A stretch of DNA of 64,000 nt, from NCBI GenBank assembly GCA_963734065.1, contig CAVTFN010000002.1:13278-77277 (forward strand), in the 5' to 3' direction. The notes under the pieces were generated by a model. That model ran no database searches. It was given only the letters and a program-made list of their open reading frames with translations, and was not told the origin of the DNA. Positions 40,505 to 49,688 of this stretch are shown in pieces. How positions within the stretch are numbered: position 1 is the first letter of the stretch; each line of letters begins with the position of its first letter. The stretch is from DATBLE01 sp963734065 (GTDB lineage Bacteria > Actinomycetota > Thermoleophilia > Gaiellales > Gaiellaceae). Position numbers and translations under genes: made by a program.

Positions 40505-42085
40505 ATGAACGGGGAGAGGGAACACCGCGAGTCGACGGGCTTCAGCAGGCGGAGCTTCCTGGGCAAGGTCGGGGTGGGCGCGGTCGCCCTGGGTGCCCCC
40601 GGCGCTCTTGCTGCCCCGGGCCGAGCGGCGCCGCACCACTCCGGCGGGGCGGATCGTCACGCCGGGATCACCCAGCACTTCGGCCGGATCTTCGACCGCA
40701 TGCGGCCGTTTGCCGATCCTGGAAAGAAGGGGCTGGAGGCGGCGCTGGTCGACATCGGGTCGCCGGGCGGGATCCTGGACGCGCGCGACGCGCTCGACCG
40801 CGGGCCGGTCGACCTGATCACCGACCTCTCGCTGTCGGCGCACAACCCGAACAACCCCACGCACACGGCCGGGACGACCTTCTTCGGCCAGTTCATGGAC
40901 CACGACATGACCTTCGACATGGCGTCGCCGATGGGAAAGCCCGCAGACCCGCGCCGCTCGCCGAACGGCCGGACGCCGTCGTTCGACCTCGACTCGGTGT
41001 ACGGGGCCGGCCAGGTGGGCTCTCCGCAGCTCTACGACCCGACCGACCGGGCGAAGCTGAAGGTCGAGTCCGGCGGGCTGTTCGAGGACGTGCCGCGCAT
41101 GGCGGACGGGACGGCGATCATCGGCGATCCACGGAACGACGAGCACGTCGTCATCTCCGGGCTGCAGGCGGCGTTCCTGAAGTTCCACAACAACGTCGTC
41201 GACAGGCTGCGGGCGGGCGAGACGACCAGCGAAGCCGAGGCGTACTCCGAGGCCCGCCGCCTGACGACATGGCACTACCAGTGGATGATCCTGCACGAGT
41301 TCCTGCCGCTCTTCGTCGGGCAGTCGATGGTGAACTCGATCGTGCGCCGGGGCCGGCGCTTCTACCGTCCGCGCAAGGGCGAGGCGTTCATCCCGGTCGA
41401 GTTCCAGAGCGCCGCGTACCGGTTCGGCCACTCGATGGTCCGGCCGTCGTACCGCGCCAACCTCGCCGGTGACGGCGGCAAAGCCTTCTTCGGGATGATC
41501 TTCGACCCGAAGGCGACCGGGCCCGACCCCGACGACCTGCGCGGAGGCTTCCGGGCACCGCGCCGGTTCATCGACTGGCAGACGTTCTTCGACTTCGGCG
41601 ACGGGCAGGTGAAGCCGAACAAGCGGATCGACACGACGATCTCGACGCCGCTCTTCGACCTGCCCCTGGGCGCGATCGCCAATCACGCCCCGCCGACCGT
41701 GCTGGCGGTGCGGACGCTGCTCCGGCACATCACCTGGGAGCTCCCATCGGGCCAGTCGATCGCGCGCAGGTTCGGCGTCTCGGCGCTCGCGCCGGCCGAC
41801 CTGGACGAGCTGCACCGCTACGGGCTCGGGCTCGAGCGCTCGACGCCGCTCTGGTACTACGTGCTCAAGGAGGCCGAGCTCGTCGAGGACGGACTGCGAC
41901 TCGGCCCCGTCGGCGGCCGGCTCGTCGGCGAGGTGGTGGTCGGACTGCTCGAGAGCGACCCGGCGGCGTACCTGTCCTACGACCGTGACTGGCGGCCGAC
42001 GCTGCCCGCCCGCGCCAAGGGCGACTTCGACATGGTCGACTTCCTCACGTTTGCCGGCGTCGACCCGAAGAGCCGCGGCCGGTAG
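40505..42085 (+). CDS. Tat-exported animal-type haem peroxidase
   Basis: A 526-residue enzyme of the An_peroxidase (peroxidase-cyclooxygenase) superfamily. Twin-arginine signal SRRSFLGK (14-21) and hydrophobic GAVALGAPGALAAPG. Distal His H133 in FGQFMDHDMTF, catalytic Arg in the middle, and proximal His in YRFGHSMVRPSYR. AAGGAG precedes the ATG. Probably oxidises halide or phenolic compounds with peroxide at the cell surface. No dedicated partner gene is adjacent. Confidence 0.93.
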   Translation: MNGEREHRESTGFSRRSFLGKVGVGAVALGAPGALAAPGRAAPHHSGGADRHAGITQHFGRIFDRMRPFADPGKKGLEAALVDIGSPGGILDARDALDRGPVDLITDLSLSAHNPNNPTHTAGTTFFGQFMDHDMTFDMASPMGKPADPRRSPNGRTPSFDLDSVYGAGQVGSPQLYDPTDRAKLKVESGGLFEDVPRMADGTAIIGDPRNDEHVVISGLQAAFLKFHNNVVDRLRAGETTSEAEAYSEARRLTTWHYQWMILHEFLPLFVGQSMVNSIVRRGRRFYRPRKGEAFIPVEFQSAAYRFGHSMVRPSYRANLAGDGGKAFFGMIFDPKATGPDPDDLRGGFRAPRRFIDWQTFFDFGDGQVKPNKRIDTTISTPLFDLPLGAIANHAPPTVLAVRTLLRHITWELPSGQSIARRFGVSALAPADLDELHRYGLGLERSTPLWYYVLKEAELVEDGLRLGPVGGRLVGEVVVGLLESDPAAYLSYDRDWRPTLPARAKGDFDMVDFLTFAGVDPKSRGR

Positions 42086-42218
42086 GCGCCACGTGGAAGC
42101 CTGCCGCCCGCATGCTCTCCGCTCGCCGGATCAGCCGACCGACGACGAGCCCGCCGCCGACCGAGAAGACGAACCACGCCACGATCGCAACCATCAGCAA
42201 CACCATCCACTGCGGCAT
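42045..42218 (-). CDS. Small single-TM membrane protein
   Basis: 57 residues from ATG 42218: MPQWMVLLMVAIVAWFVFSV, then GGGLVVGRLIRRAESMRA and a basic tail. Overlaps the 3' end of the peroxidase gene by 41 bp on the other strand. Short, but the membrane segment with flanking charges is plausible. Confidence 0.5.
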   Translation of the reverse strand: MPQWMVLLMVAIVAWFVFSVGGGLVVGRLIRRAESMRAAGFHVAPTGRGSSGRRRQT

Positions 42219-42282
42219 GCCGTGAAACGGTAAACACCGGTCCGGACGGCACGTGCCGAAGCGCACGTTCGTGGCGATCCTC

Positions 42283-42314
42283 CTGCAGTGACAGGCTTGA
42301 GCCTGTCACTGCAG
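42283..42314. repeat. 15-bp perfect palindrome with CTGCAGTGACAGGCT arms
   Basis: Two 15-bp complementary arms around TG, 62 bp before the menaquinone-type methyltransferase. No T-run. Could be a bidirectional terminator between the small minus-strand gene and the plus-strand operon, or another small palindromic element. Confidence 0.65.
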
Positions 42315-42375
42315 TGCGCGTCTGGCTGCCGGCCGGCTCGTCCCGCCCACCGGCCGCGGCGCATACACTCGGTCG

Positions 42376-43083
42376 GTGGCGGTCGCCTCGCCCCGACGGC
42401 AGCACGCGCAGGCGTTGTTCGCCCCGCTCGGGCCGACGTACGACCGCTACGCGAGCCTCCTCTCGTTCGGCCAGGACCCGCGCTGGCGCCGCTTCCTCGT
42501 CGCATGCACCCAGGCGGGGCCGGCCGACACCGTTCTCGACGTCGCCACGGGGACGGGCGCAGTCGCGTCCGAGCTGATCCGGCGAAAGCGCTGCACGGTC
42601 GTCGGGCTCGACCAGAGCCCCGACATGCTCGCCGAGGCCCGCCGCCGGCTCCCGGCCGGCGTCCGGCTGGTGGAGGGCGACGCCGACCACCTGCCGTTCG
42701 GTGACGCCTCGTTCGACGCCCTGACGTTCACGTACCTGATGCGCTACGTCGACGATCCCGGCGCGACGCTGACGGAGCTCGCCCGCGTCGTCAGGCCCGG
42801 CGGGACGATCGCCGGCCTCGAGTTCGGCGTGCCGCCGAACCCGGTTGCCCGGGAGCTCTGGCGCCTGTACGTGGGCGTCGGCCTCCCGCTCGCCGGCCGG
42901 CTGATCTCCTCGGGCTGGCGCGATGTCGGCGACTTCCTCGGACCGAGCATCGAGCGGCTCTGGGCCCGGCTGCCGCTCGACCGGCTGGCCGACCTCTGGC
43001 GCGCCGCCGGGATCGAGGACGTCCGCTCCCGCAGGCTGAGCCTCGGCGGCGGGGTCGTGATCTGGGGTCGTCGGTCCACATGA
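42376..43083 (+). CDS. Demethylmenaquinone/ubiquinone-type C-methyltransferase (MenG/UbiE-like)
   Basis: A 235-residue class I SAM methyltransferase: LFAPLGPTYDRYASLLSFGQ, motif I DVATGTGAVASEL, VVGLDQSP, LPFGDASFDALTFTYLMRYV and LARVVRPGGTIAGLEFG. This order is typical of UbiE/MenG, which methylates demethylmenaquinone. The ATGA-coupled next gene is a UbiA-like membrane protein, which supports a quinone or prenyl-lipid role. Confidence 0.88.
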   Translation: MAVASPRRQHAQALFAPLGPTYDRYASLLSFGQDPRWRRFLVACTQAGPADTVLDVATGTGAVASELIRRKRCTVVGLDQSPDMLAEARRRLPAGVRLVEGDADHLPFGDASFDALTFTYLMRYVDDPGATLTELARVVRPGGTIAGLEFGVPPNPVARELWRLYVGVGLPLAGRLISSGWRDVGDFLGPSIERLWARLPLDRLADLWRAAGIEDVRSRRLSLGGGVVIWGRRST

Positions 43084-43817
43084 GCGCCGAGGCTCCTCCC
43101 CGGCCCGCGTTCTATGCGCTCGCGCCGGGGAGCTGGCGCGACTACGTCACGGTTCTGCACGCGCCGTACACGGCCTGGCACCTCAGCTACGTGGTGATCG
43201 GGGCCGCGCTCGCGCCGCAGTGGTACCCGGGCCGGCTCGGCGCCGCGCTGGCGGCCTTCTTCCTCGCCGTCGGGATCGGCGCGCACGCGCTCGACGAGCT
43301 GAACGGCCGGCCGCTCGCCACCCGGATCCCATCGCGCGTGCTCGCCGGCGCCGCTGTCGTCTCGATCGGCGCGGCCGTCGCGATCGGGATCGCCGGCGCG
43401 ATCGTGGTCGACCTCTGGCTGCTCGCCTTCGTCGCGGCAGGCGCCTTCATCGTGTGCGCCTACAACCTCGAGCTCCTCGGCGGCCGCTTCCACTCCGACG
43501 CCTGGTTCGCACTCGACTGGGGCGCATTCCCGCTTCTGACCGCCTACTTCGCCTGTGCCGGGGAGATCCGCGTCGAAGCCGTGCTCGCGGCCGGCTTCGC
43601 AGCGCTCGCCAGCTACGCACAGCGCCGCCTGTCCAGCCCGGTCCGCCGGCTGCGACGCGAGGTCGCCGCCGTCTCGGGGACGGTGGAACTCGCCGACGGC
43701 AGCCGCGAGCCGGTCACGCGCGAGACCCTGATCCTCGGCAACGAGGCCGCGCTGCGGGCATTCGCGCTGGCGATGGTGGCGCTCGCGGTCGCTCTGGCCG
43801 TCCTGCGCGCCCGGTGA
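43080..43817 (+). CDS. UbiA-like polytopic membrane protein
   Basis: A 245-residue protein with about seven TM segments. The DELNGRP motif (in AHALDELNGRPLATRIPS) resembles the first Asp-rich site of UbiA prenyltransferases. A second acidic site is weaker (NLELLGGRFHSD). It overlaps the methyltransferase by ATGA. Assignment as prenyltransferase is an inference; some family members lack activity. Confidence 0.7.
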   Translation: MSAEAPPRPAFYALAPGSWRDYVTVLHAPYTAWHLSYVVIGAALAPQWYPGRLGAALAAFFLAVGIGAHALDELNGRPLATRIPSRVLAGAAVVSIGAAVAIGIAGAIVVDLWLLAFVAAGAFIVCAYNLELLGGRFHSDAWFALDWGAFPLLTAYFACAGEIRVEAVLAAGFAALASYAQRRLSSPVRRLRREVAAVSGTVELADGSREPVTRETLILGNEAALRAFALAMVALAVALAVLRAR

Positions 43818-43848
43818 CAACGTCGCGCCGAGGACGTAGGGTGACGGC

Positions 43849-43953
43849 ATGAAAGGTGCCGACAAGCAGAAGAAGCTGGCGAAGAAGCCGGCCCAGAAGT
43901 CCCTCAAGGAGAAGCGTCAGGACAAGCGCGCCGCCAAGAAGCTCAGCGGCTGA
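43849..43953 (+). CDS. 34-residue Lys-rich small protein
   Basis: Starts MKGADKQKKLAKKPAQKSLK, then EKRQDKRAAKKLSG and a TGA. Tiny proteins of this composition (KSLKEKR) are recurrent in actinobacteria and are easily missed. An ATG 32 bp after the UbiA-like stop. No function known; basic charge suggests nucleic-acid or ribosome contact. Confidence 0.6.
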   Translation: MKGADKQKKLAKKPAQKSLKEKRQDKRAAKKLSG

Positions 43954-43978
43954 CGATCGGGGCTACGATTCACGTTCC

Positions 43979-45892
43979 TTGCGGGTCGGGATCGACAGAT
44001 GGGCGGGCGTCCTCGGCGTGCTGGCCGCCGGCCTGCTGGCGGCGCTCGCGCTCTTCGGCGCCGGCGACGCAGCAGCAGCCGCTCCCCCGACGCTCAGGCC
44101 GTCGCCGCTTCCACAGCCGGCCTTCTTCGGTCGCGCACCAGGAGTGCCGGCCGCCGCCTCGAGGGCAGCGCCCTGCGGCACCACCCCCGGTCTGGTCTGC
44201 TCCCAGGTCGTCGTCCCGCTCGACCGGACCGGCCAGGTGCCGGGCACGATCTCGCTGCACGTCGAGGTCGTCCCCGCGCTCGGGACGCCGCGAGGCGCGA
44301 TCTTCCTGATCGCCGGCGGGCCCGGGCAAGGCTCCGCGCACGTGTTCGGGCTCGACGACGAGCAGGCGGTCAGCATCTACCGCTACCTATTCCCCGGCTA
44401 CACCCTCGTCGCCTACGACGACCGCGGCACGGGCGAGTCGGGGCTGCTCGACTGCCCCGCGGTGCAGGCTGCGCTCACGGCCGACCAGCAGCGCGCCGCG
44501 GCAGCCGCCTGTGCCGGGACAATCGGTCCGACACGCGCCTTCTACAGCACGGCGGAGCACGCCGAGGATCTCGACGCCGTCCGCCAGGCGCTCGGGCTGG
44601 ACAAGATCGCGCTGTACGGCGTCTCGTACGGGACCAAGCTGGCGATGGCGTATGCGCTGGCGCACCCGACCCACGTCGAGCGCCTGGTGCTGGACTCGGT
44701 GCTGCCCCCGGAGGGCCCGGACCCCTACAGCGCCAACGTTCTGCGCGACCTGCCCGCCACCCTGAGCGCGTTCTGCTCGGACGGGAGCTGCAAGGCGGCG
44801 ACGAGCAACTTCGCCGGCGACGTCGCCGCAGTCGCGAACCGGCTGGCCGCCAAGCCGGTGCAGGGCAAGGTGCTCGCGGCGAACGGCAGGACGGTCTCGA
44901 AGCGAATCGACGGCCTCAGCCTCCTGAGCACGCTGCTGGACGGTGACCTCAACCCGGGCCTGGCCGCAGAGCTTCCCGCCGTCGTCCACTCCGCGCGGCT
45001 CGGCAACATGCAGCCTCTGCTGCGGCTCGTGTATCTGCACGACCTCGGCCAGGCGACGCCGTCGATCGAGCTGAGCTTCGCGCTCTACGCTGCGACTGTC
45101 TGTCGCGACGGCCCCTTCCCGTGGTCTCCCGACACGCCGGTCGAGGGCCGCGAGGCGATCCTGAACTCAGCCGTCGCCGCACTCCCAGCCGGGACATTCG
45201 GGCCCTTCGGGAGCTGGGCGTACCGCTTCGGGAACGCCGACTTCTGCGTCGGCTGGCCGAGCCCCGCCGGCGGAGCGTCCCTCGCCACCGGCCCGCTTCC
45301 CGACGTGCCCATGCTCGCGGTCAGCGGCGGCTTCGACATGCGCACGCCGACGGAGGGCGCTCGGGCGGTCGTCTCCCGGTTCCCGCACGGCCAGCTGCTC
45401 GTCGTCCCCGGCGTCGGCCACAGCACCGTCACGGCCGACCCGTCCGGGTGCGCGCTCCAGTCGGTGCGGACGTGGATGCTCGGCGGCCCGATCTCGGGCC
45501 AGTGCCCGCGGTCAGCCCCCTTCCTGGCGCCGATCCCCGCGCTGCCCGCGGCCGGCCTGCCGCACAAGGCGAGGACGGCGCTGGCCACGTACTCGATCGC
45601 CTCGAAGACGCTGTCCGAGGCCGAGGCCGCCTGGCTGATGGGAGCCGAACCCGTGATCCCCGGCGCGTACGGGGGCAGGCTCGCCGCCGGCCAGCGCGAG
45701 TTCACGCTCACGCGCTACTCGGCCGCGCCCGGCGTCACGCTGACCGGGAAGCTTCGCCTGACGAGCACGAACCTTCCGCTCAAGTTCCAGGGCACGGTGA
45801 CCGTCGCCGGCGCGTCGGCGGCGAACGGGATCCTCGGCCTGAACGGCACGAGCCTGCGCGGCACGCTCGGCGGCCGCATCGTCGGCCGGTAG
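43979..45892 (+). CDS. Secreted alpha/beta hydrolase with TAP-like C-terminus
   Basis: About 637 residues; the TTG at 43979 gives a signal peptide (VLGVLAAGLLAALALFGAGDA). The fold includes IFLIAGGPGQGSAH (oxyanion region), VAYDDRGTGESG, nucleophile GVSYGTKLAM, LVLDSVLPP and catalytic His in VPGVGHST. This is the tripeptidyl aminopeptidase/proline iminopeptidase branch. A C-terminal beta domain (about residues 530-637) is extra. Extracellular peptidase or esterase. Confidence 0.87.
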   Translation: MRVGIDRWAGVLGVLAAGLLAALALFGAGDAAAAAPPTLRPSPLPQPAFFGRAPGVPAAASRAAPCGTTPGLVCSQVVVPLDRTGQVPGTISLHVEVVPALGTPRGAIFLIAGGPGQGSAHVFGLDDEQAVSIYRYLFPGYTLVAYDDRGTGESGLLDCPAVQAALTADQQRAAAAACAGTIGPTRAFYSTAEHAEDLDAVRQALGLDKIALYGVSYGTKLAMAYALAHPTHVERLVLDSVLPPEGPDPYSANVLRDLPATLSAFCSDGSCKAATSNFAGDVAAVANRLAAKPVQGKVLAANGRTVSKRIDGLSLLSTLLDGDLNPGLAAELPAVVHSARLGNMQPLLRLVYLHDLGQATPSIELSFALYAATVCRDGPFPWSPDTPVEGREAILNSAVAALPAGTFGPFGSWAYRFGNADFCVGWPSPAGGASLATGPLPDVPMLAVSGGFDMRTPTEGARAVVSRFPHGQLLVVPGVGHSTVTADPSGCALQSVRTWMLGGPISGQCPRSAPFLAPIPALPAAGLPHKARTALATYSIASKTLSEAEAAWLMGAEPVIPGAYGGRLAAGQREFTLTRYSAAPGVTLTGKLRLTSTNLPLKFQGTVTVAGASAANGILGLNGTSLRGTLGGRIVGR

Positions 45893-45965
45893 TCGCCGCG
45901 CGGCGGCCTTGTCGCGGACGGCCGGAGGCAAAATGATGAGTGAGCAGCGACACGAGGGGAGAGAC

Positions 45966-47522
45966 ATGCCGGCGAAGGTTCTGATTCTGGCGTTCGACGC
46001 GCTCGAGGAGACACTGGTGGACCGCTGGGCCGCGGAAGGTCACCTGCCGACCTTCGCGGAGCTCGGCCGGCGGGCGGCGACGCACCCGCTCGACAACACC
46101 GTCACGTACCTGCCCGACACGCTCTGGGCCGAGCTGACCACCGGCAAGAGCGCGCCGGCGGCCGGCCTCTACTGGCAGCCCGAGCAGGTGCACGTCGGCG
46201 AGGCGCGCCTGCGGGCCAACCGCCCCGACGACTTCGACCTGCCGCGCTTCTGGCGGCATGCAAGCGACGCCGGCAAGCGGGTGGCGGTGATCGACGCCGT
46301 CTACGCGCCGCCGGACCCGGGGCTGAACGGCGTCGTGCTGCGCGACTGGGGCGCCCACAGCGCCGGCTACGGCCGAGGCAGCGACCCCGTCGGCTACGTC
46401 GACGACGTCGTCGCGCGGTACGGCGACTACCCGATCCCGCACGGCTGGTCGGAGGATGAAGGACGCGCCTGGGGTTGCGACATCCACGACGGCTCCCGCG
46501 AGGCGCTTGAGGAGTTGCCCGCGAAACTGCTCGAGGCGGCCCGGCTCAAGTCACGCGTGATCCTCGGCGAGTACGAGCGCGAGAACTGGGATCTGTTCCT
46601 AGCTGTGTTCCACGAGGGGCACTGCGCCGGCCACCAGCTCTGGCACTTCATGGACGAGAGCTCCCCGTGGCACGAGCCGGACGCCCCCGCCGAGCTCAGG
46701 GACGGGATCCTGGACGTCTACCGGGAGCTCGACGGCTGCCTGGCACAGATGCTGGACCGGACCGATTCCGACACCGACGTCTTCGTCGTGCTGACCCGCG
46801 GGATGACCCTGCATGTCGGCGGCTGGCAGCTCCTGCCGGAGATCCTCGTCCGACTCGGCTATTCCTCGGCCGGCCCGGTCGCGGAATCGGTTCGGTCGAA
46901 GCTGCCCGCTCCTGCCAGACGCCTGATCAAGGCGGCCGTGCGCGGCCCGCTCCGTGACCGGCTGAAGTCGGCGTCCGGCACTCCGGCGCACCCGCTCGAG
47001 AGCCCGAGGACGAAGGCCGCCTGGGTGCGCTGCGGTGCAAACGGCGCGATCCGCCTGAACGTGAAGGGCCGCGACCCGTTCGGGTCGATCGAGCCGGGTG
47101 CCGAGTACGAGGCCGCCTGCGCCGAGCTGACCAGGGAGCTCGAAGCCCTCACCGACACCGACTCCGGCGAGCGCGTCGTGACCGAGGTCGTCCGGTCCGA
47201 CCGGGTCTTCGGCGACCGGTACCACCCCAACCTGCCCGACCTGATCGTCAAGTACCGCGGAGAGGGCGTGATCACCAGCGTCTCCTCGCCGCGCATCGGC
47301 ACCGTCTCCGAGGAGGCCCGCGACGCCGACTTCGCGCGCTCGGGGGAGCACACGTCGAGGGTCCGCCTCTGGCACCTCGGCCCGACCGCCCCTGCCGGCG
47401 AGACCGTCCGCGGCGGTCACGTGCTGGACGTCTCGGCCACGGTGCTCGAACGCCTCTCGGTGCCGATTCCGGACGACCTGGACGGAACGCCACTGAAGCT
47501 CGGGGAACGCTTGCCCGCATGA
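45966..47522 (+). CDS. Alkaline-phosphatase-superfamily (phosphodiesterase/pyrophosphatase fold) protein
   Basis: 518 residues. N-terminal LILAFDALEETLVDRWAAEG, nucleophile region YLPDTLWAELTTGKS, then FHEGHCAGHQLWHFM as metal-binding His. The usual SHGM/DHGM metal-ligand segment reads LTRGMTLHVGGWQLL, so a ligand His appears replaced by Arg. GAGGGGAGAG precedes the ATG. Overlaps the next glycosyltransferase by ATGA, suggesting a role in surface glycan or glycolipid work. Hydrolysis is uncertain. Confidence 0.78.
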   Translation: MPAKVLILAFDALEETLVDRWAAEGHLPTFAELGRRAATHPLDNTVTYLPDTLWAELTTGKSAPAAGLYWQPEQVHVGEARLRANRPDDFDLPRFWRHASDAGKRVAVIDAVYAPPDPGLNGVVLRDWGAHSAGYGRGSDPVGYVDDVVARYGDYPIPHGWSEDEGRAWGCDIHDGSREALEELPAKLLEAARLKSRVILGEYERENWDLFLAVFHEGHCAGHQLWHFMDESSPWHEPDAPAELRDGILDVYRELDGCLAQMLDRTDSDTDVFVVLTRGMTLHVGGWQLLPEILVRLGYSSAGPVAESVRSKLPAPARRLIKAAVRGPLRDRLKSASGTPAHPLESPRTKAAWVRCGANGAIRLNVKGRDPFGSIEPGAEYEAACAELTRELEALTDTDSGERVVTEVVRSDRVFGDRYHPNLPDLIVKYRGEGVITSVSSPRIGTVSEEARDADFARSGEHTSRVRLWHLGPTAPAGETVRGGHVLDVSATVLERLSVPIPDDLDGTPLKLGERLPA

Positions 47523-48448
47523 CGGCAGCGCGACCCTCCCGGGAGCCGCTCGTCTCGATCTGCATGCCGGCGTACCAGGCGGACGCCTGGATCGGCGACG
47601 CAATCGAGTCGGCGCTCGCACAGACGTGGCAGAACTTCGAGCTGATCGTCGTCGACGACGCCTCGTCCGACTCGACGCTCGCAGTCGCGCGGTCGTATTC
47701 CGATCCTCGCCTGCGCGTCGAGGCGAACCCGAGGAATCTCGGCCAGGCGCGGAACCACAACCGGGCGGTCGAGCTCTCCCGCGGCGCGTACGTCAAGTTC
47801 CTGCACGCCGACGATCGGCTGGCGCCCGATTGCCTGGAGGCGATGGTCGCGCTCGTCGAGGAGGACCCCGGCATCGGGTTGGTCTTCTCGGCCCGCGAGG
47901 TCGTGGCCGAAAGCGACGACGAGGCGGCCTGGTCGGCCGAGTACGCGGATCTCCACGAGCGGTTCCGCGGGCTCGCGCGCATCAACGACGGGCGCTTTCT
48001 CTTCGACCAGCTGGTCGACGCTGGCCTGGAGGACAACTGGATCGGCGAGCCGAGCGCCGTGCTGGTCACCCGGCGCGCCCTGGAGCGGGCCGGCGGCTTC
48101 AACGTCCGCGTCCGCCAGCTCGTCGATCTCGACCTGTGGCTGCGGATCATGATCGAGCACCGGGTCGGCTTCGTCGACCGGCCGCTGTGCACCTACCGCC
48201 GCCACGCTCAGTCGGTCAGCGCCGTCAACAGCAGGAGCGAGGGGGGCTGGCTCGACCGGCTCTGGCTCTTCGAGGGACTGCTGGCAGCGGGCACTCCGAG
48301 GCGTGCGCAGATCAAGCGTTTGCGCCGGGAGGCGCTCTATCGCGCGACGCGGGCGCAGGCGCGCAGGTTCGCACAGGGCCGGTTCGACACGGAGCTTCCC
48401 GCGTATCTCCGGCGCCGCGCGCTGGCCCGCCCCGGGGGCGCAGCCTAG
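47519..48448 (+). CDS. Family 2 glycosyltransferase
   Basis: A 309-residue GT-A enzyme: SICMPAYQADAWIGDAIESA at the N-terminus, VVDDASSDST, then LGQARNHNRAVELSRGAYVK and the DxD-like HADDRLAP (metal/nucleotide sugar). Acceptor side has QLVDLDLWLRIM. ATGA-coupled to the phosphodiesterase-fold gene. Sugar donor unknown. Confidence 0.92.
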   Translation: MTAARPSREPLVSICMPAYQADAWIGDAIESALAQTWQNFELIVVDDASSDSTLAVARSYSDPRLRVEANPRNLGQARNHNRAVELSRGAYVKFLHADDRLAPDCLEAMVALVEEDPGIGLVFSAREVVAESDDEAAWSAEYADLHERFRGLARINDGRFLFDQLVDAGLEDNWIGEPSAVLVTRRALERAGGFNVRVRQLVDLDLWLRIMIEHRVGFVDRPLCTYRRHAQSVSAVNSRSEGGWLDRLWLFEGLLAAGTPRRAQIKRLRREALYRATRAQARRFAQGRFDTELPAYLRRRALARPGGAA

Positions 48449-48454
48449 GCGCTC

Positions 48455-49348
48455 TTACGAGAAGTGCGCGGCGAAGGGGCGCGTCACGTGTACGCCCTGG
48501 ACGGTCAGCGTGATGTTCCCCCGCATGATCCGGCCCTTCGCGGTCTTCGGGATCTGCCAGACGCAGGTGGCGATGCCGTTCGCGACGACGTGCCTGACGG
48601 CGACGGCACGCTTGCCGGCGAGCGTGGCGGGGCAGGTGACCGTGCCGGAGGCGACCGGACCCTTCGTGTCGTTCTCGGTCGCGGCCAGCGACACCGAGAA
48701 CGTCCTGCCGGCCTTCGCCGGCTTGGGCGAGGTCGTGAACGCCGTCACGGTCAGGACGAGCTTCGTCAGCACCGGGTACGAGTAGAAGCCGTGGTTCGGG
48801 TCCGGCGCCAGGTCGGCGTGCTCGTTCGTCGTGTCCGGGTTGCCGTTCGCGTCGACCGCGAAGCCGGAGGCAGCGAGTGTTCCGAAGCGCAATGCCTTCG
48901 TCTTACCGAGCTCCGCCGCGCTCACGTGGATCGTCGGGCCGGTGCTCGCGTACGCATACGTCAGCGACGTCTGCGACGAGGCGGGCGCATAGGTCGTGCC
49001 GTTCCACTGGAACAAGCCGACCGCACCGGGCTCGAGGTCGATCGCGTACTCCGCGCCCACCGAGTTGGTGTCGCCCGTCGACGGGTTGTTGTCGGCGTCG
49101 ATGAAGACCAGGAAGTACATGTCCGGAGTGAACGTCGGCCGGTTGCTGACGTTGATCTGGAACGTGATCAGACCCGCGTCGTCGTTCGAGACCACGATGC
49201 CGGTGATGTCCGGCGCGCTGGCGTCCTCGCCGATCGAGTCGTTGAACGTCTGCGAGTTGGCGGCGGCGTGCGACGACCCGCCGAGCGCCACGGGAACCCC
49301 GACCACCAGCGCAGTCAGCGCAAGCAGGATCGCCAGCCTCGACCTCAT
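48455..49348 (-). CDS. Secreted protein with a DOMON-like N-terminal region and an Ig-like C-terminus
   Basis: A 297-residue exported protein from ATG 49348: signal RLAILLALTALVVGVPVALG. The N-terminal domain has ITFQINVSNRPTFTPDMYFL, VFIDADNNPSTGD and FQWNGTTYAPA. The C-terminal region (LVLTVTAFTTSPKPAKAGRT) is an Ig-like beta sandwich with a cysteine pair (TCPATL, ATCVWQI). Convergent with the glycosyltransferase gene. Likely surface or extracellular; family not certain. Confidence 0.72.
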   Translation of the reverse strand: MRSRLAILLALTALVVGVPVALGGSSHAAANSQTFNDSIGEDASAPDITGIVVSNDDAGLITFQINVSNRPTFTPDMYFLVFIDADNNPSTGDTNSVGAEYAIDLEPGAVGLFQWNGTTYAPASSQTSLTYAYASTGPTIHVSAAELGKTKALRFGTLAASGFAVDANGNPDTTNEHADLAPDPNHGFYSYPVLTKLVLTVTAFTTSPKPAKAGRTFSVSLAATENDTKGPVASGTVTCPATLAGKRAVAVRHVVANGIATCVWQIPKTAKGRIMRGNITLTVQGVHVTRPFAAHFS

Positions 49349-49385
49349 CAGGGCAAGCCTACAGCGCCTATACGGTTCCGTCGAC

Positions 49386-49679
49386 GTGTTCGCACGCGTC
49401 CACACGCTCGAGACGACGCCCGAAGGGCATGACCGCGGCCTCGAGCTGCTGCGCGAGATCCTGCCGTGGCTGAGGGAGAGCACCGGGTTCCGCGGCGTCA
49501 TCCGCCTGGCGGCCCCGGACCGGTCGAAGTCGATGACGATCACGCTGTGGGCCGACGAGGCGGCGATGCTCGAGTCGGCCGAGGCGGCGAAGGGCCTGGG
49601 CACGCTGGCAGCGGAGGCGTCCGGCTCGAAGCGCATCGCTCTCGACGACTTCGAGGTCACGTTCTTCGAGGCCGGCTAG
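49386..49679 (+). CDS. Small dimeric alpha/beta-barrel protein (ABM-like)
   Basis: A 97-residue protein from GTG 49386: FARVHTLETTPEGHDRGLEL, LPWLRESTGFRGVIRLAAPD, SMTITLWADEAAMLESA. Matches antibiotic-biosynthesis-monooxygenase/heme-degrading-like folds; no clear heme ligand. Divergent from the secreted gene by 37 bp. Confidence 0.75.
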   Translation: MFARVHTLETTPEGHDRGLELLREILPWLRESTGFRGVIRLAAPDRSKSMTITLWADEAAMLESAEAAKGLGTLAAEASGSKRIALDDFEVTFFEAG

Positions 49680-49688
49680 CCTGACCGG

